Shown in pieces: positions 38,020 to 47,866 of a stretch of DNA of 64,000 nucleotides. How positions within the stretch are numbered: position 1 is the first letter of the stretch; every line of letters begins with the position of its first letter. The notes under the pieces were generated by a model. It saw only the letters and a program-made list of their open reading frames with translations, was not told the DNA's origin and did not search any database. The DNA is from DATFVA01 sp963743325 (lineage in GTDB: Bacteria; Bacteroidota; Ignavibacteria; Ignavibacteriales; Ignavibacteriaceae), in assembly GCA_963743325.1 (NCBI GenBank), contig CAVUOZ010000013.1, positions 166,146-230,145 on the forward strand, read 5' to 3'. The position numbers and the translations under genes are program-made.

Positions 38020-38382
38020 TTTAACCCTCGCAATTATTTTTTAAACATTCTCCTGCAGCCAAAGAGAATGCCATATGTTTTCTCTTCATTTAGGGTGAAT
38101 AAATCAGGTTTCCCCAAATGAGTGATTACTAAATTAGACATCTGCAGTACTCTCAAATAAACAATAGTTCAGACTAACAGTCTTTATAAAAAATTACTCT
38201 TCAAAAATATGTATGGAATAACTCAAAGGGGTTGTTAATTGAAAGAACGGCAGGGTAACTGTTATGAGTGGTAATTAAGAATGATGAATAGAGAGAGCGA
38301 CCTGCTTCGCCAGCTCGCTCCGACGAGCCAGAAGCGAGGCGAGCAGGCGGGAACACTGTTTCGCTCTACCTTACAATAAAAA
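38020..38382. other. Intergenic region carrying a nested palindrome
   Basis: No gene is present. The right part (38292-38367) contains an outer hairpin, AGAGCGA ... TTTCGCTCT, interrupted by a GC-rich 51-bp block. The left part is AT-rich, with no other structure noticed. Confidence 0.5.
38301..38351. repeat. Long-form palindromic insert within another hairpin
   Basis: A 51-bp GC-rich block starts CCTGCTTCGCC and ends GCGAGCAGGCGGG, with CTCGCTCCGACGAGCC in the middle. It interrupts the palindrome AGAGCGA-AACACTGTTTCGCTCT. Removing it restores a clean stem (GAGCGAAAC with GTTTCGCTC). A related long form occurs at 62172-62225 and another at about 55496-55549. Confidence 0.65.
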
Positions 38383-39771
38383 CTACAAAATATACTTACT
38401 CAAATCCCTGTTCTTAACGATTGATTCGAGTCTTTCTTTCACATCACTCCCGCTTATTAAAACCCTGTCTTCGGGAACTTTATCGGGAACATCGAATAAG
38501 ATCTCATCAAGGAGAGTGGTCAATATTGTATGCAGTCTTCTCGCGCCTATATTTTCAACCTGCTCATTAACTTCCGTAGCAATCCTTGCAACCTCTTTTA
38601 TCGCATCATCCGTAAATTCCAGTTCCACACCTTCGGTTTTTAACAGTGCCTGGTACTGCTTCAGCAATGCGTTCTGAGGCTGGGTAAGTATCTGAACAAA
38701 ATCATCTTCGGTAAGACTTTTAAGTTCAACCCTTATAGGAAATCTTCCCTGGAGTTCGGGAATAAGATCAGAGGGCTTGGAAACATGGAAAGCACCCGAG
38801 GCAATAAAAAGGATATGATCTGTTCTTACAGGTCCGTATTTAGTATTTACATTTGAACCTTCAACGATGGGTAAAAGATCACGCTGAACTCCTTCACGCG
38901 AAACATCCGGTCCCTGTCCTTTTCCTCCTCCCCCTGCTACTTTATCAATTTCATCAATGAATACAATACCCGAATTTTCAACGCGTTCAATAGCTTCTTT
39001 CTGGACAGCCTCCATATCGATTAATTTCTGAGCTTCCTCCTGCGCAATTATTTTTTTTGCTTCTGAGATTTTTGTCTTCCTTTTTTTTCTTTTCTTGGGC
39101 ATCATATTCCCCATGATCTCCTGGAAATTTATTCCCATATCATCAAGTCCGAGAGGACCCAGCACCTGCAGGCCAATATTTGAATTTGCTGAAGCATCGA
39201 ACTCAATCATCTTATCATCCATTTCGCCGTTTTTAAGTTTCTCGCGCATCCACTCACGTGTCTTCTGGTTCTGGTAAGCTTCATTATTGACTTCTTCTTC
39301 TGCATTGCCCGCCGGTGCAGGTTTCTTTACCGGAGGGATAAGGATATCCAGTATCTTTTCATCTGTAAGCTCGTCAGCCTTCTCCTGCACCTCATCAGTT
39401 TTTTCAGTTTTTACCATATTAACTGCATAATCAGTCAGGTCGCGTATCATCGATTCAACATCTCTTCCCACATAACCGACTTCCGTAAATTTTGATGCTT
39501 CAACCTTTACGAATGGTGCCTGTGCAAGTTTTGCAAGCCGTCTTGCTATCTCTGTTTTCCCGACTCCTGTTGGTCCGATTAAAATAATATTATTGGGAAG
39601 GATTTCGTCCCTTATTGAATCCTGCACCTGCTGTCTTCTCCACCTGTTACGTAAGGCAATTGCCACTGCTCTCTTAGCATCGTGCTGCCCGATTATATAC
39701 CGGTTAAGCTCTTTAACTATCTGGGACGGGGTGTATTCTTTATTCACTTTTTTAACTTTGCTTTTACTCAT
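38383..39771 (-). CDS. hslU: ATP-dependent protease ATPase subunit HslU
   Basis: A 462-residue AAA+ unfoldase that feeds protein substrates to the HslV peptidase. The Walker A motif IGPTGVGKTEIARRL is near residue 67, the pore loop VGYVGRDVESMIRDL follows near 95, and Walker B is in GIVFIDEIDKVAGG near 272. A sensor-type arginine segment lies in ELQGRFPIRVEL. The I-domain between them (about 130-230) is charged and variable, with a lysine-rich KKRKKRKTK stretch. The start overlaps the hslV stop (ATGA), so the two subunits are coupled. Confidence 0.96.
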   Translation of the reverse strand: MSKSKVKKVNKEYTPSQIVKELNRYIIGQHDAKRAVAIALRNRWRRQQVQDSIRDEILPNNIILIGPTGVGKTEIARRLAKLAQAPFVKVEASKFTEVGYVGRDVESMIRDLTDYAVNMVKTEKTDEVQEKADELTDEKILDILIPPVKKPAPAGNAEEEVNNEAYQNQKTREWMREKLKNGEMDDKMIEFDASANSNIGLQVLGPLGLDDMGINFQEIMGNMMPKKRKKRKTKISEAKKIIAQEEAQKLIDMEAVQKEAIERVENSGIVFIDEIDKVAGGGGKGQGPDVSREGVQRDLLPIVEGSNVNTKYGPVRTDHILFIASGAFHVSKPSDLIPELQGRFPIRVELKSLTEDDFVQILTQPQNALLKQYQALLKTEGVELEFTDDAIKEVARIATEVNEQVENIGARRLHTILTTLLDEILFDVPDKVPEDRVLISGSDVKERLESIVKNRDLSKYIL

Positions 39772-40313
39772 TTCTCGCTTTCAATTACTTCAACGTTGAT
39801 TTTATCGTTTGTATAAATACAGATTTCCGATGCTGTCAATAAGGCTTCTTCGACAATCTTATCCGCCGAAAGGGAGCTGTATTTCTTAAGCATTTTAGCC
39901 GCTGCAAGCGCATACATTCCACCTGAACCGATTGCAACGATATTATCATCCGGTTCAATCACATCGCCGTTTCCGCTTACCACAAGTGCTTTATCTTTAG
40001 TAATTACCGCTAGCATTGCTTCCAGCTTGCGTAAATATTTATCGGTTCTCCAGTCCTTTGCAAGCTCAACTGCCGCCCGGGAAACATTTCCCCTGTACTG
40101 CTCAAGCTTATCCTCAAATCTCTCCATTAAAGTGAAGGCATCTGCGGAAGCTCCCGCAAACCCGCAAAGAACACTCCCGTTGGCAATCTTCCTTATCTTC
40201 ATCGCATTATGCTTCATTACCGTATTCCCGAAGGAAACCTGCCCGTCGCCGCCTAATGCTGCAACTCCGTTATGCACAAGACCCAGTATAGTTGTGGCCT
40301 TAATTTGTTCCAT
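39768..40313 (-). CDS. hslV: ATP-dependent protease peptidase subunit HslV
   Basis: A 181-residue proteasome-like peptidase. The nucleophile is expected to be the first Thr of the TTI motif (MEQIKATTILGLVHNG), exposed after removal of a six-residue propeptide. The GGDGQVSFGNTVMKHNAMKIRKI block and CGFAGASADAFTLMERF are typical, as is the C-terminal GSGGMYALAAAKML. AAGGAGC lies about 11 bases upstream of the ATG. It precedes hslU in the usual order. Confidence 0.96.
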   Translation of the reverse strand: MEQIKATTILGLVHNGVAALGGDGQVSFGNTVMKHNAMKIRKIANGSVLCGFAGASADAFTLMERFEDKLEQYRGNVSRAAVELAKDWRTDKYLRKLEAMLAVITKDKALVVSGNGDVIEPDDNIVAIGSGGMYALAAAKMLKKYSSLSADKIVEEALLTASEICIYTNDKINVEVIESEK

Positions 40314-40398
40314 TCTTTAGTCTGCTCCTTAATCAAAAATAAAATGTCCATACAATTTAAACAGCATATTATAACTGTTCAAATTTCCGCGAGATAAA

Positions 40399-41025
40399 TT
40401 ACCTGCCGGAGATCTTAAAAGGAAATATGCGGGGGACAGACTTTGTGTATATAATATATTTATCCCTGAATGTTTCTATAAGTTTTTTTTCCTCGAAATA
40501 TGATCCTGCATAAAAATACGCAACTATGCACAGAAAAAAAGTGAGATAAAAGATATCCATCACAGGCCGGAAGAGTAAAAAGAGGATAGTAAATAAATAA
40601 AGGGGATGCCGGGAGAACTTATAAGGACCTTCAATCTTTAATGTTAATCTTTCATCTGAATCTTCAGGTTTATATCCACCTCTGAACCATCTCACAGCCT
40701 GGTTGATACCGAGAAACTCAAGACTGCTGAAGTATTTGAGTGTCCATATTAATCCTGCCAGACTTAAAAACTGAGGAATAAGAATTATTAAATCCCAGGG
40801 TGTAGGTAAATCATAGACCACATTATCAGGGTGAGGGAGAATTTCATACATCAGGTAGAAGGAGAACAAGGCAATCAGGTTATACACTATTCTGTAAAAA
40901 GCTATTAAGGTTCCTGCTTCCTTTATAAGCTTCTGCTTAAATCCCGGCGATGCAAGATATGAATGAATGAATCCGAACAGAGCGAATGCGAGAAAGGTCA
41001 GAAGAATATCTTCTGCAATTATCAT
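40399..41025 (-). CDS. Membrane methyltransferase of the ICMT/PEMT type
   Basis: A 208-residue membrane protein with five or six hydrophobic segments. It ends with the isoprenylcysteine/phospholipid methyltransferase motif: EGPYKFSRHPLYLF near residue 133, then EEKKLIETFRDKYIIYTKSVPRIFPF. These residues bind S-adenosylmethionine in the known enzymes of this fold. Such bacterial homologues are often annotated as isoprenylcysteine carboxylmethyltransferase family proteins or NnrU-like proteins; the substrate here is not evident. Its ATG overlaps the rpoN stop (ATGA), so it is co-translated with sigma-54. Confidence 0.75.
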   Translation of the reverse strand: MIIAEDILLTFLAFALFGFIHSYLASPGFKQKLIKEAGTLIAFYRIVYNLIALFSFYLMYEILPHPDNVVYDLPTPWDLIILIPQFLSLAGLIWTLKYFSSLEFLGINQAVRWFRGGYKPEDSDERLTLKIEGPYKFSRHPLYLFTILFLLFRPVMDIFYLTFFLCIVAYFYAGSYFEEKKLIETFRDKYIIYTKSVPRIFPFKISGR

Positions 41026-42467
41026 AAAGCTTTGCGTAGCCGTGCGATAGGTACTCTCAACTGTTCACGGTATTTTGCTACAGTCCTTCTTGCTATATGT
41101 ACACCTTCGTCATTAAGTATTTCTGCCAGCTTATCATCGCTGTAAGGTGAGCTTTTATCTTCCGATTCAATTATTTCTTTTAATCTTTCTTTTATGTGCT
41201 TATTAGAAACCTCTTCCCCGCTGTCGGTTGATAATCCCTCACTGAAGAAGTATTTCAGCTCGTGTATACCCATCGGGCTCTGCACATATTTACCGTTTAC
41301 AACACGGCTAATTGTGGAAATATCCATATTTATTTCTTCTGCAATGTCCTTATAGATCATAGGCCTGAGGAACTTAGGACCTTTATCGAAAAACACGTGC
41401 TGTCTTTCAAGAATTGCCCGCATAATCTTCATCAGGGTTTCTCTCCGCTGCTGAATGCAGGCTATAAACCACTTTGCTGATTCAAATTTTTCACGGAGGA
41501 ACTTATAGGTTTCTTTTTCACGCGGAGTTTTTTTCGATCGCTTATTCGCATCAAACATTTCGAGGTACGTTTTGCTTATTGTAACCGAAGGCATGCTCCT
41601 GTCATTAAGAGTGATGACAAAATTATCATCCACTTTTTCCACTACAAAATCGGGAGTTATCTGGTTCATCTCGACTGATTCAATATTGCCTTCTCCGGGT
41701 TTAGGATTAAGACCCTGGATCAGATCGAGAGTTATTTTCAGGGTTTCATCGGAAAGATTTAACTTCTGTTTTATTGCATCGAATCTTCTTTTAGTAAAAT
41801 CATCATAACATTGTTCAAGAAGCTGTTCTGCAAGGTAAGTATAATATTGATCGTGATCTGTATGCTTAAGCTGAACAAGCAGACATTCCTGCAAATTTCT
41901 TGAGGCTATGCCGATAGGATCGAACTGCTGGATTCTCTTTAAAAGATTCTCTCCCTCTTCCTTTGAAATTTTCACATGATCGAACATTTCGAGTTCATTT
42001 ATAATATCTTCCAAGCTGCGTTTTAAATAACCGTCAGCATCAAGGTTACCTATAATTTCTTCTCCCAGCATAAACATATCATCATCAAGATTCAGCATAG
42101 TCAGCTGGGTCAGTAAATGTTCTGTTAAAGATTCCTTTGAGGGAGCAAGTGGCTGATATATATCATCATCTTTACTCCTGTTAACCCTGTCCCCCTCAAA
42201 ATCTGTATCATTCATGAAATCTTCGAGTTCGAATTCCTCTTTATCATAATCTTCGTATTCCTCTACTTCATCTTCTTTTTCTTTCTCTTTTTCCTGCGAC
42301 AGCTCTATTTCTTCATCCATTACTTCTTCAAGAATAGGATTGATTTCCAGTTCGGTTTTAATTCTCTGCTCGAGCGCCATCGTATTTAACTGAAGCAGTT
42401 TCTGGTACTGAATCTGCTGAGGTGAAAGTTTCTGCTGCTGCGATAGTTTTTGACTAAGTGTTAACAT
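41022..42467 (-). CDS. rpoN: RNA polymerase sigma-54 factor
   Basis: A 481-residue sigma-54. Region I is the Gln/Leu-rich N-terminus that meets the activator (LTLSQKLSQQQKLSPQQIQY). Region II is acidic (ELSQEKEKEKEDEVEEYEDY). The core-binding and helix-turn-helix parts follow, with MDISTISRVVNGKYVQSPMG near residue 378. The RpoN box ARRTVAKYREQL lies near 460 and recognises the -24 element. The gene lies 3 bases after a DUF3109 gene and overlaps the methyltransferase gene. No sigma-54 activator gene is in the window. Confidence 0.97.
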   Translation of the reverse strand: MLTLSQKLSQQQKLSPQQIQYQKLLQLNTMALEQRIKTELEINPILEEVMDEEIELSQEKEKEKEDEVEEYEDYDKEEFELEDFMNDTDFEGDRVNRSKDDDIYQPLAPSKESLTEHLLTQLTMLNLDDDMFMLGEEIIGNLDADGYLKRSLEDIINELEMFDHVKISKEEGENLLKRIQQFDPIGIASRNLQECLLVQLKHTDHDQYYTYLAEQLLEQCYDDFTKRRFDAIKQKLNLSDETLKITLDLIQGLNPKPGEGNIESVEMNQITPDFVVEKVDDNFVITLNDRSMPSVTISKTYLEMFDANKRSKKTPREKETYKFLREKFESAKWFIACIQQRRETLMKIMRAILERQHVFFDKGPKFLRPMIYKDIAEEINMDISTISRVVNGKYVQSPMGIHELKYFFSEGLSTDSGEEVSNKHIKERLKEIIESEDKSSPYSDDKLAEILNDEGVHIARRTVAKYREQLRVPIARLRKAL

Positions 42468-42470
42468 TTT

Positions 42471-43037
42471 TTATTCTATTTTTTCCTTTAATGCTGAATA
42501 CCATTTTCTGCCGTATTTTCTTTCAAGGGCTTCACCACAGAATTCGGCTACTGTAATATTTTCCTGTTCTCCTTTAACTAATGCAGGAGTGCATTGAGTG
42601 AATTTTTCATATCTCAGAACATCGGTTCCGAATTTTGTGATTCTTATTGGAAACAAATGACAGGAAATTGGCTTTCTGAAATCTGTTTTTCCGTCAAAAT
42701 ATGCCTTTTCTATCCCGCATTTTGCGATTGTATTCTCATAATAAACAAAAACACAGGCTTTATTATCGAGACTGTTCGTCATCAGCTCTTTATTCCTGTA
42801 CCTGTAAAATCCTTCATTTTCAATAATTTTTCTATGCTCATCCGGAAGATAAGACATTACTTTAGGTAGAATTTCTCCAATTATCTTAATTTCCTCTTCA
42901 TGTAAGGGAGCGCCATATTCACTCTCAAAAGTGCAGCAGGCTCCTTTGCATTTCTCCAGATCGCACGAAAAGCGTGTTTTTACCACATCCTTTCTCACTT
43001 CAACATCCTCTACGGGTAATATATTATTGAAAAACAT
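42471..43037 (-). CDS. DUF3109 family cysteine-rich protein
   Basis: A 188-residue protein that starts with RFSCDLEKCKGACCTFESEYGAPL, a Cys cluster (CxxxxCxGxCC) like that of YkgJ-type proteins. A second set of Cys residues lies in NKACVFVYYENTIAKCGIEKA, ISCHLFPIR and FTQCTPALV. These eight or so Cys residues probably bind zinc or an iron-sulfur cluster. This matches the DUF3109 family found in Bacteroidota, whose function is unknown. It is the first gene of the DUF3109-rpoN-methyltransferase series. Confidence 0.85.
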   Translation of the reverse strand: MFFNNILPVEDVEVRKDVVKTRFSCDLEKCKGACCTFESEYGAPLHEEEIKIIGEILPKVMSYLPDEHRKIIENEGFYRYRNKELMTNSLDNKACVFVYYENTIAKCGIEKAYFDGKTDFRKPISCHLFPIRITKFGTDVLRYEKFTQCTPALVKGEQENITVAEFCGEALERKYGRKWYSALKEKIE

Positions 43038-43185
43038 TGGAATAATTTTTGTAGTAAGATAACAATTTGATTGATAATAGAAAAGTTTAAAAATTATTTA
43101 TTGACATCATTTCCTGAAAAATTTCCCCTGCACAAAATCTTTAATCATATTTTCTTAGTTTAAATACATCATTATTAAAAAGAAT

Positions 43186-43968
43186 ATGAAATTACCGGGG
43201 AAATCAATATTACTCACAGGGGCTTCAAGCGGAATTGGTTATGCAGTTGCTGAAAAGTTAGCTCTGGATAATTGTAAAATTGCGGTGCTTTCCAGAAACA
43301 TTGATAAACTTAAAGAATTAACATCAAAGCATACTACTGATAATAACTTTATACTGCCAGTAAGATGTGATGTTTCTAAAAAGGAGGATGTCTGCGCAGC
43401 ATTTAACACGGTCATTGAGAAGTTCGGAGGAATTGATATAGCGATACTAAATGCCGCAACAAGCCACAGACTTGAAATCGAAAACTTTTCATCAGAAAAA
43501 GTTGAAGAAATCCTTTCAGTCAATCTTACAGGCAATTTTTATTTCCTTGAGAAGCTGATTCCCTATTTTATAAAAAAAAGAAGCGGAATGATTGTAGGTG
43601 TTTCCAGCCTCGCCGATACGAGGGGTTTTCCCAGAAGCGGAATTTATAATGGCAGTAAAGCCGCATTTTCATTGCTGCTTGAAAGCATAAGAATTGAGCT
43701 TCACAATTACGGGATTAAGGTAATTACAGTAAGACCCGGATTCGTTAAAACACCTTTAACAGATAAGAATGAGTTTTACATGCCTTTGCTTATGAGTGCA
43801 GAAAAAGCCGCTGATATAATCGTAAGAGGTATTAAAAAAGAAAAAAGGGTAATTCAGTTTCCTCTGCTTCTTGCAATCGGCACAAAGCTTATAGGACTTA
43901 TGCCCGATTCAATGTTTGAATTTTTTTCAAGGAAACATCTCGAAGGATTAAAGAGAAAAGAGTTGTAA
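43186..43968 (+). CDS. Short-chain dehydrogenase/reductase
   Basis: A 260-residue classical SDR. The cofactor site TGASSGIGYAVAEKLA is at residues 10-25, the structural motif LNAATS near 91, the catalytic Ser in GVSSLAD near 140 and the catalytic Tyr-Lys pair in YNGSKAA near 153-157. VRPGFVKTPL after the active site is typical. The C-terminus extends into a basic tail and a hydrophobic stretch (FPLLLAIGTKLIGLMP), as in SDRs that work on lipids. The basic residue after the Gly-rich loop (SRNIDK) suggests NADP. The substrate is unknown. Confidence 0.88.
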   Translation: MKLPGKSILLTGASSGIGYAVAEKLALDNCKIAVLSRNIDKLKELTSKHTTDNNFILPVRCDVSKKEDVCAAFNTVIEKFGGIDIAILNAATSHRLEIENFSSEKVEEILSVNLTGNFYFLEKLIPYFIKKRSGMIVGVSSLADTRGFPRSGIYNGSKAAFSLLLESIRIELHNYGIKVITVRPGFVKTPLTDKNEFYMPLLMSAEKAADIIVRGIKKEKRVIQFPLLLAIGTKLIGLMPDSMFEFFSRKHLEGLKRKEL

Positions 43969-44017
43969 TTTTTTCTCTTCTTGCTTATATTCGCAATAAA
44001 AAAATAGGGCTCCGAGG

Positions 44018-47000
44018 GTGAAGTCGTCAATTATTTTCCTTTTCCTGATTTGCACAGCTTATTCTTTTGCACAAGCAGGTTCTTCCCTGATATTAAATGA
44101 AATAATGTTTTTTCCCTCTCCAGGGAATAATGAATTTATAGAAATTTATAACAACAGCACCACGGAAAGTATCGACCTGGTTGGATTTAAAATAAAGTAC
44201 TATTTTTCTTCCCCGGACATAATTGCTGATGCAGGCGAAGGTACAATCCTTAATCCTCAATCCTATGCAGTTCTGTTCGAAGCCGATTATGATTTTGTAT
44301 CAGGAATTTATAACAGTCTGATACCTGCCGGAGCTCTTATCATAAAAATTACAAATAATTATTTTGGTTCAACCGGAATGTCAAATACAGCAGACCGCCC
44401 TTTATGGCTTCTCTCTGCAGCAGATGATACCCTGGATGTTTATACATATTCTGCGGATAACATACAGACCTGCTCCGATGAAAAGATTCATTTTAATTCG
44501 GACAGCTCGCAAATAAATTGGTCTAATTCAATCCCCGTAAATGGTACTCCGGGATTTAAAAACTCAGTCACCCCGTTTAGTTTTGACCTGGGGATAAACT
44601 CATTAAATATTTCCCCTGAGATTCCAGTCGAGGGGGAAAATATCTCTATTGAAGCCGTCATTAAAAATTCAGGCGTGGAGACTGCCGATAATCTTATCAT
44701 CAGTATTTTCAATGATACGAATCTTGATTCAATTCCCCAGGGGACTGAACAAATTTATTCAAGGGATTATTTTAACCTTATCCCGGGTGATTCTGTTTCT
44801 GCCGGCACAGTGATACCTTCAGCTGCAGCCGGATTTTACAATATAATTGTCAGAGTGTACTTCTCTCCCGATGAGGATACTTCAAATAATACTTCTTATA
44901 AAAATTTTAATGTGTTTCCCCCAGGCACAGGCTATAATGATATTGTTATAAACGAAATTATGTATGCTCCTTCTGCGGGTGAACCTGAATGGGTGGAAGT
45001 TTATAACAGGTCGTCGAATAATATTAATTTAAAAGGCTGGATATTTTCAGATAACACAACAACAAAAATCATCACCGGTCAGGGCATAATCCTTCCCGCA
45101 GGATCTTTTATTGTACTAACAAATGATTCTTCCATTCTAAATTATTATAAGGTTCCTTCAGAAATAATTGAATTCAGTCTTCCATCTCTGAATAACACAG
45201 GTGATGCAGTGGTAATTAAAGATTCACTGGGAATTATGATAGATAGTCTGTCTTATCTGCCTGACTGGGGCGGAAATGAAGCTAAATCAATAGAGAGAAT
45301 CAATTCTGAAAATCCTTCGATCGACCGGCAGAACTGGCTGACTACAGTAAGCAGATATAACGGGACTCCGGGTTATGTAAACTCTGTAACATCAAAAGAT
45401 TTTGATGTTTCCGTTAATGACATTTTCCCATCTCCGTTATATCCTTCGTTTGGGGATGATGTGTTACTGAAAATAAAAGTTAAGAATCCCGGACTTAATA
45501 CAGCCGTTTACTCGCTTAACCTTTACGAAGACACTAATCTTGATTCACTTCCTGATATGCTTCTTAAAACGATTTCTGATTTATACCTGCTGCCGGGAGA
45601 TTCATCTGTAATTGAATCCGGGTATACAATTAATAACCTTCTGAAACTTCACAGGTATTATGCTGAGGCAGTCTTTAATCCCGATATGGATACAAGCAAT
45701 AACTATTTTATTAAAAATATATTTCCAGGTTATCCCTCTTCAACAATCGTAATAAATGAGATAATGTACACTCCCTCCGGAGGAGAGCCGGAGTGGGTGG
45801 AATTATTTAATAGTTCCGGCGATTCAATTCATTTAAAAAACTGGACTGTTAATGATGTTATTACAACCCCTTCTCAAGCAGAAATTAATTCCGACATTGT
45901 GATTCCTCCCGAACACCATATCGTAATATCAAGAGATTCTTCCATCTCGGATTATCATCGTCTGATCCCCTCTCAGATAATAACATTAAACCTTCCTGTA
46001 TTAAATAATGACACCGAGGGTTTTGCATTAAAAGACTCCCGGGGACAGACAATGGATTCGGTTTACTTCAGGAATGACTGGGGCGGTGCGAGTGGATATT
46101 CTCTTGAAAGGATTCAGGCTTCTGTCGCTTCTAATCTGCCATCTAACTGGAGTTCATCGGAAGATATTGAACTCAGTACTCCGGGAAGAATAAACAGTAT
46201 CACCCCAAAGGAAAGGGATGTTACTATTACAAAGATTTCTTCCGAGCCGGAATTTCCTGCAGAAGGTGATGATGTTTTTATTTCTGCGATGATAAAAAAT
46301 AAAGGCGGTGAATCAGCTTCGGGTATAAGCATAGAATTTTATTCCGACAGTGATTCAAATAATGTTGTGGACAGACTTCTTTCCTCACAAACAGGGATAT
46401 CTGTTGAGCCGGATGATTCATTATATGTTATTTCAGCGACTGCAATTAACAGCTTAACTTCGGGGATATTAACCGCAGCAAGAGTCATTTCTCCCGGTGA
46501 TGAAGATACACTAAATAACTTTGCGGAAAGGTTTGTCAGTCCCGGCTTTACCAACGGGATAGTTTTAATAAATGAAATTATGTACGATCCCTCTGACGGT
46601 GAACCTGAATGGTTTGAGATATTAAATAATTCTTCCGATAGTATTAATCTCAAGAATTGGTCAGTGAGCGATTTATTAACTACGCCGACAAGAAATTTCA
46701 TTACCGGTCAGGATTTTTATCTTCAGCCTGATCAGCTGGCTGTCGTGGCAAAGGATACTTCATTTTATTCCCATCATCCCGGAATATCAGATGTATTCAT
46801 CACAAAATTCGGAACCCTTGGAAATACTGAAGATGGAATTATTCTTTACGATTTCAGAGAGGCGGTAATTGACAGCGTTCATTATAAATCTGAATGGGGA
46901 GGCAAAAATGGTTATTCACTTGAACGGATTTCTGTAACCGCTCCTTCAGATACCATCAGTAACTGGGCATCTTCCTTAAGCCCGGAAGGAAGTACTCCAG

Positions 47001-47866
47001 GCGCAGTAAATTCAGTTCTGAATATTCCCTCAGGCAGTAAAAATTCTATAGCAATAAATGAAATAATGTCAGACCCGGATATTGATAATTGTGAATTCCT
47101 TGAGTTTTATAACAATAGTACTGATTCAATAAATATTGGAGGATGGAGGATTGAAGATGATAACGGAAATTTCTTTATACTATCCGGAACAGATTTCTTT
47201 CTCTTACCCGGAGATTATTTTTTATTAGCTGCAGATTCAATGATCTTGAAAAAATATTCTTTAGGTGAATTCGGAAATATCTCATTTACCAGGACTTCTG
47301 ATCTTGGTCTATTAAATGATGGAGAGCTGGTCCTGTTAAAAGATATAAGAGGGACAACAATTGATTCGATAATTTATTCTTCCGACTGGCATAACAGGAA
47401 TATAAATTTTACAAAAAATAAATCTCTTGAAAGAATCAATCCGTTACTTGATGGCAATTATCCCCAGAACTGGAGCACTTCTGTAAATCCTGAAGGAGCG
47501 ACTCCCGGGAAACAGAACAGCATTTTTACATCCAATAATTACAGGCAGGCTGATATCTCTGTTTCTCCAAATCCATTTTCACCTGATAACGATGGATTTG
47601 AAGATTTCTGTATTATAAATTTTTCGTTATCACAGGTTACCTCCCAGGTAAGAATCAAGATATTTGATAACAGGGGAAGACTGGTGCGGACTCTGGCCAA
47701 CAATCAGCCCTCGGCATCTCAGGGTTCAATAATTTTTGACGGTCTTGGTGATGACGGGCAGCCTTTAAGAATGGGTATTTACATTATTTTTCTTGAATCA
47801 TTGAATGATAATTCAGGAGCAGTTGAAAATCTAAAAACGATCGTTGTGGTTGCAAGAAAGCTTTAA
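44018..47866 (+). CDS. Secreted protein with five lamin-tail domains
   Basis: A 1282-residue exported protein starting at GTG 44018 (signal MKSSIIFLFLICTAYSFAQ). Five lamin-tail domains begin with related motifs near residues 26, 311, 580, 851 and 1013: LNEIMFFPSPGNNEFIE, INEIMYAPSAGEPEWVE, INEIMYTPSGGEPEWVE, INEIMYDPSDGEPEWFE and INEIMSDPDIDNCEFLE. Three CARDB-like domains lie between them (EIPVEGENISIEAVIKNSG and relatives). The end, SVSPNPFSPDNDGFED, then FDNRGRLVRTL and GIYIIFLE, is a FlgD-like/gliding-motility-type domain that may act as a secretion signal. These surface repeat proteins are thought to bind nucleic acid or glycans, but the role here is unknown. Confidence 0.85.
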   Translation: MKSSIIFLFLICTAYSFAQAGSSLILNEIMFFPSPGNNEFIEIYNNSTTESIDLVGFKIKYYFSSPDIIADAGEGTILNPQSYAVLFEADYDFVSGIYNSLIPAGALIIKITNNYFGSTGMSNTADRPLWLLSAADDTLDVYTYSADNIQTCSDEKIHFNSDSSQINWSNSIPVNGTPGFKNSVTPFSFDLGINSLNISPEIPVEGENISIEAVIKNSGVETADNLIISIFNDTNLDSIPQGTEQIYSRDYFNLIPGDSVSAGTVIPSAAAGFYNIIVRVYFSPDEDTSNNTSYKNFNVFPPGTGYNDIVINEIMYAPSAGEPEWVEVYNRSSNNINLKGWIFSDNTTTKIITGQGIILPAGSFIVLTNDSSILNYYKVPSEIIEFSLPSLNNTGDAVVIKDSLGIMIDSLSYLPDWGGNEAKSIERINSENPSIDRQNWLTTVSRYNGTPGYVNSVTSKDFDVSVNDIFPSPLYPSFGDDVLLKIKVKNPGLNTAVYSLNLYEDTNLDSLPDMLLKTISDLYLLPGDSSVIESGYTINNLLKLHRYYAEAVFNPDMDTSNNYFIKNIFPGYPSSTIVINEIMYTPSGGEPEWVELFNSSGDSIHLKNWTVNDVITTPSQAEINSDIVIPPEHHIVISRDSSISDYHRLIPSQIITLNLPVLNNDTEGFALKDSRGQTMDSVYFRNDWGGASGYSLERIQASVASNLPSNWSSSEDIELSTPGRINSITPKERDVTITKISSEPEFPAEGDDVFISAMIKNKGGESASGISIEFYSDSDSNNVVDRLLSSQTGISVEPDDSLYVISATAINSLTSGILTAARVISPGDEDTLNNFAERFVSPGFTNGIVLINEIMYDPSDGEPEWFEILNNSSDSINLKNWSVSDLLTTPTRNFITGQDFYLQPDQLAVVAKDTSFYSHHPGISDVFITKFGTLGNTEDGIILYDFREAVIDSVHYKSEWGGKNGYSLERISVTAPSDTISNWASSLSPEGSTPGAVNSVLNIPSGSKNSIAINEIMSDPDIDNCEFLEFYNNSTDSINIGGWRIEDDNGNFFILSGTDFFLLPGDYFLLAADSMILKKYSLGEFGNISFTRTSDLGLLNDGELVLLKDIRGTTIDSIIYSSDWHNRNINFTKNKSLERINPLLDGNYPQNWSTSVNPEGATPGKQNSIFTSNNYRQADISVSPNPFSPDNDGFEDFCIINFSLSQVTSQVRIKIFDNRGRLVRTLANNQPSASQGSIIFDGLGDDGQPLRMGIYIIFLESLNDNSGAVENLKTIVVVARKL

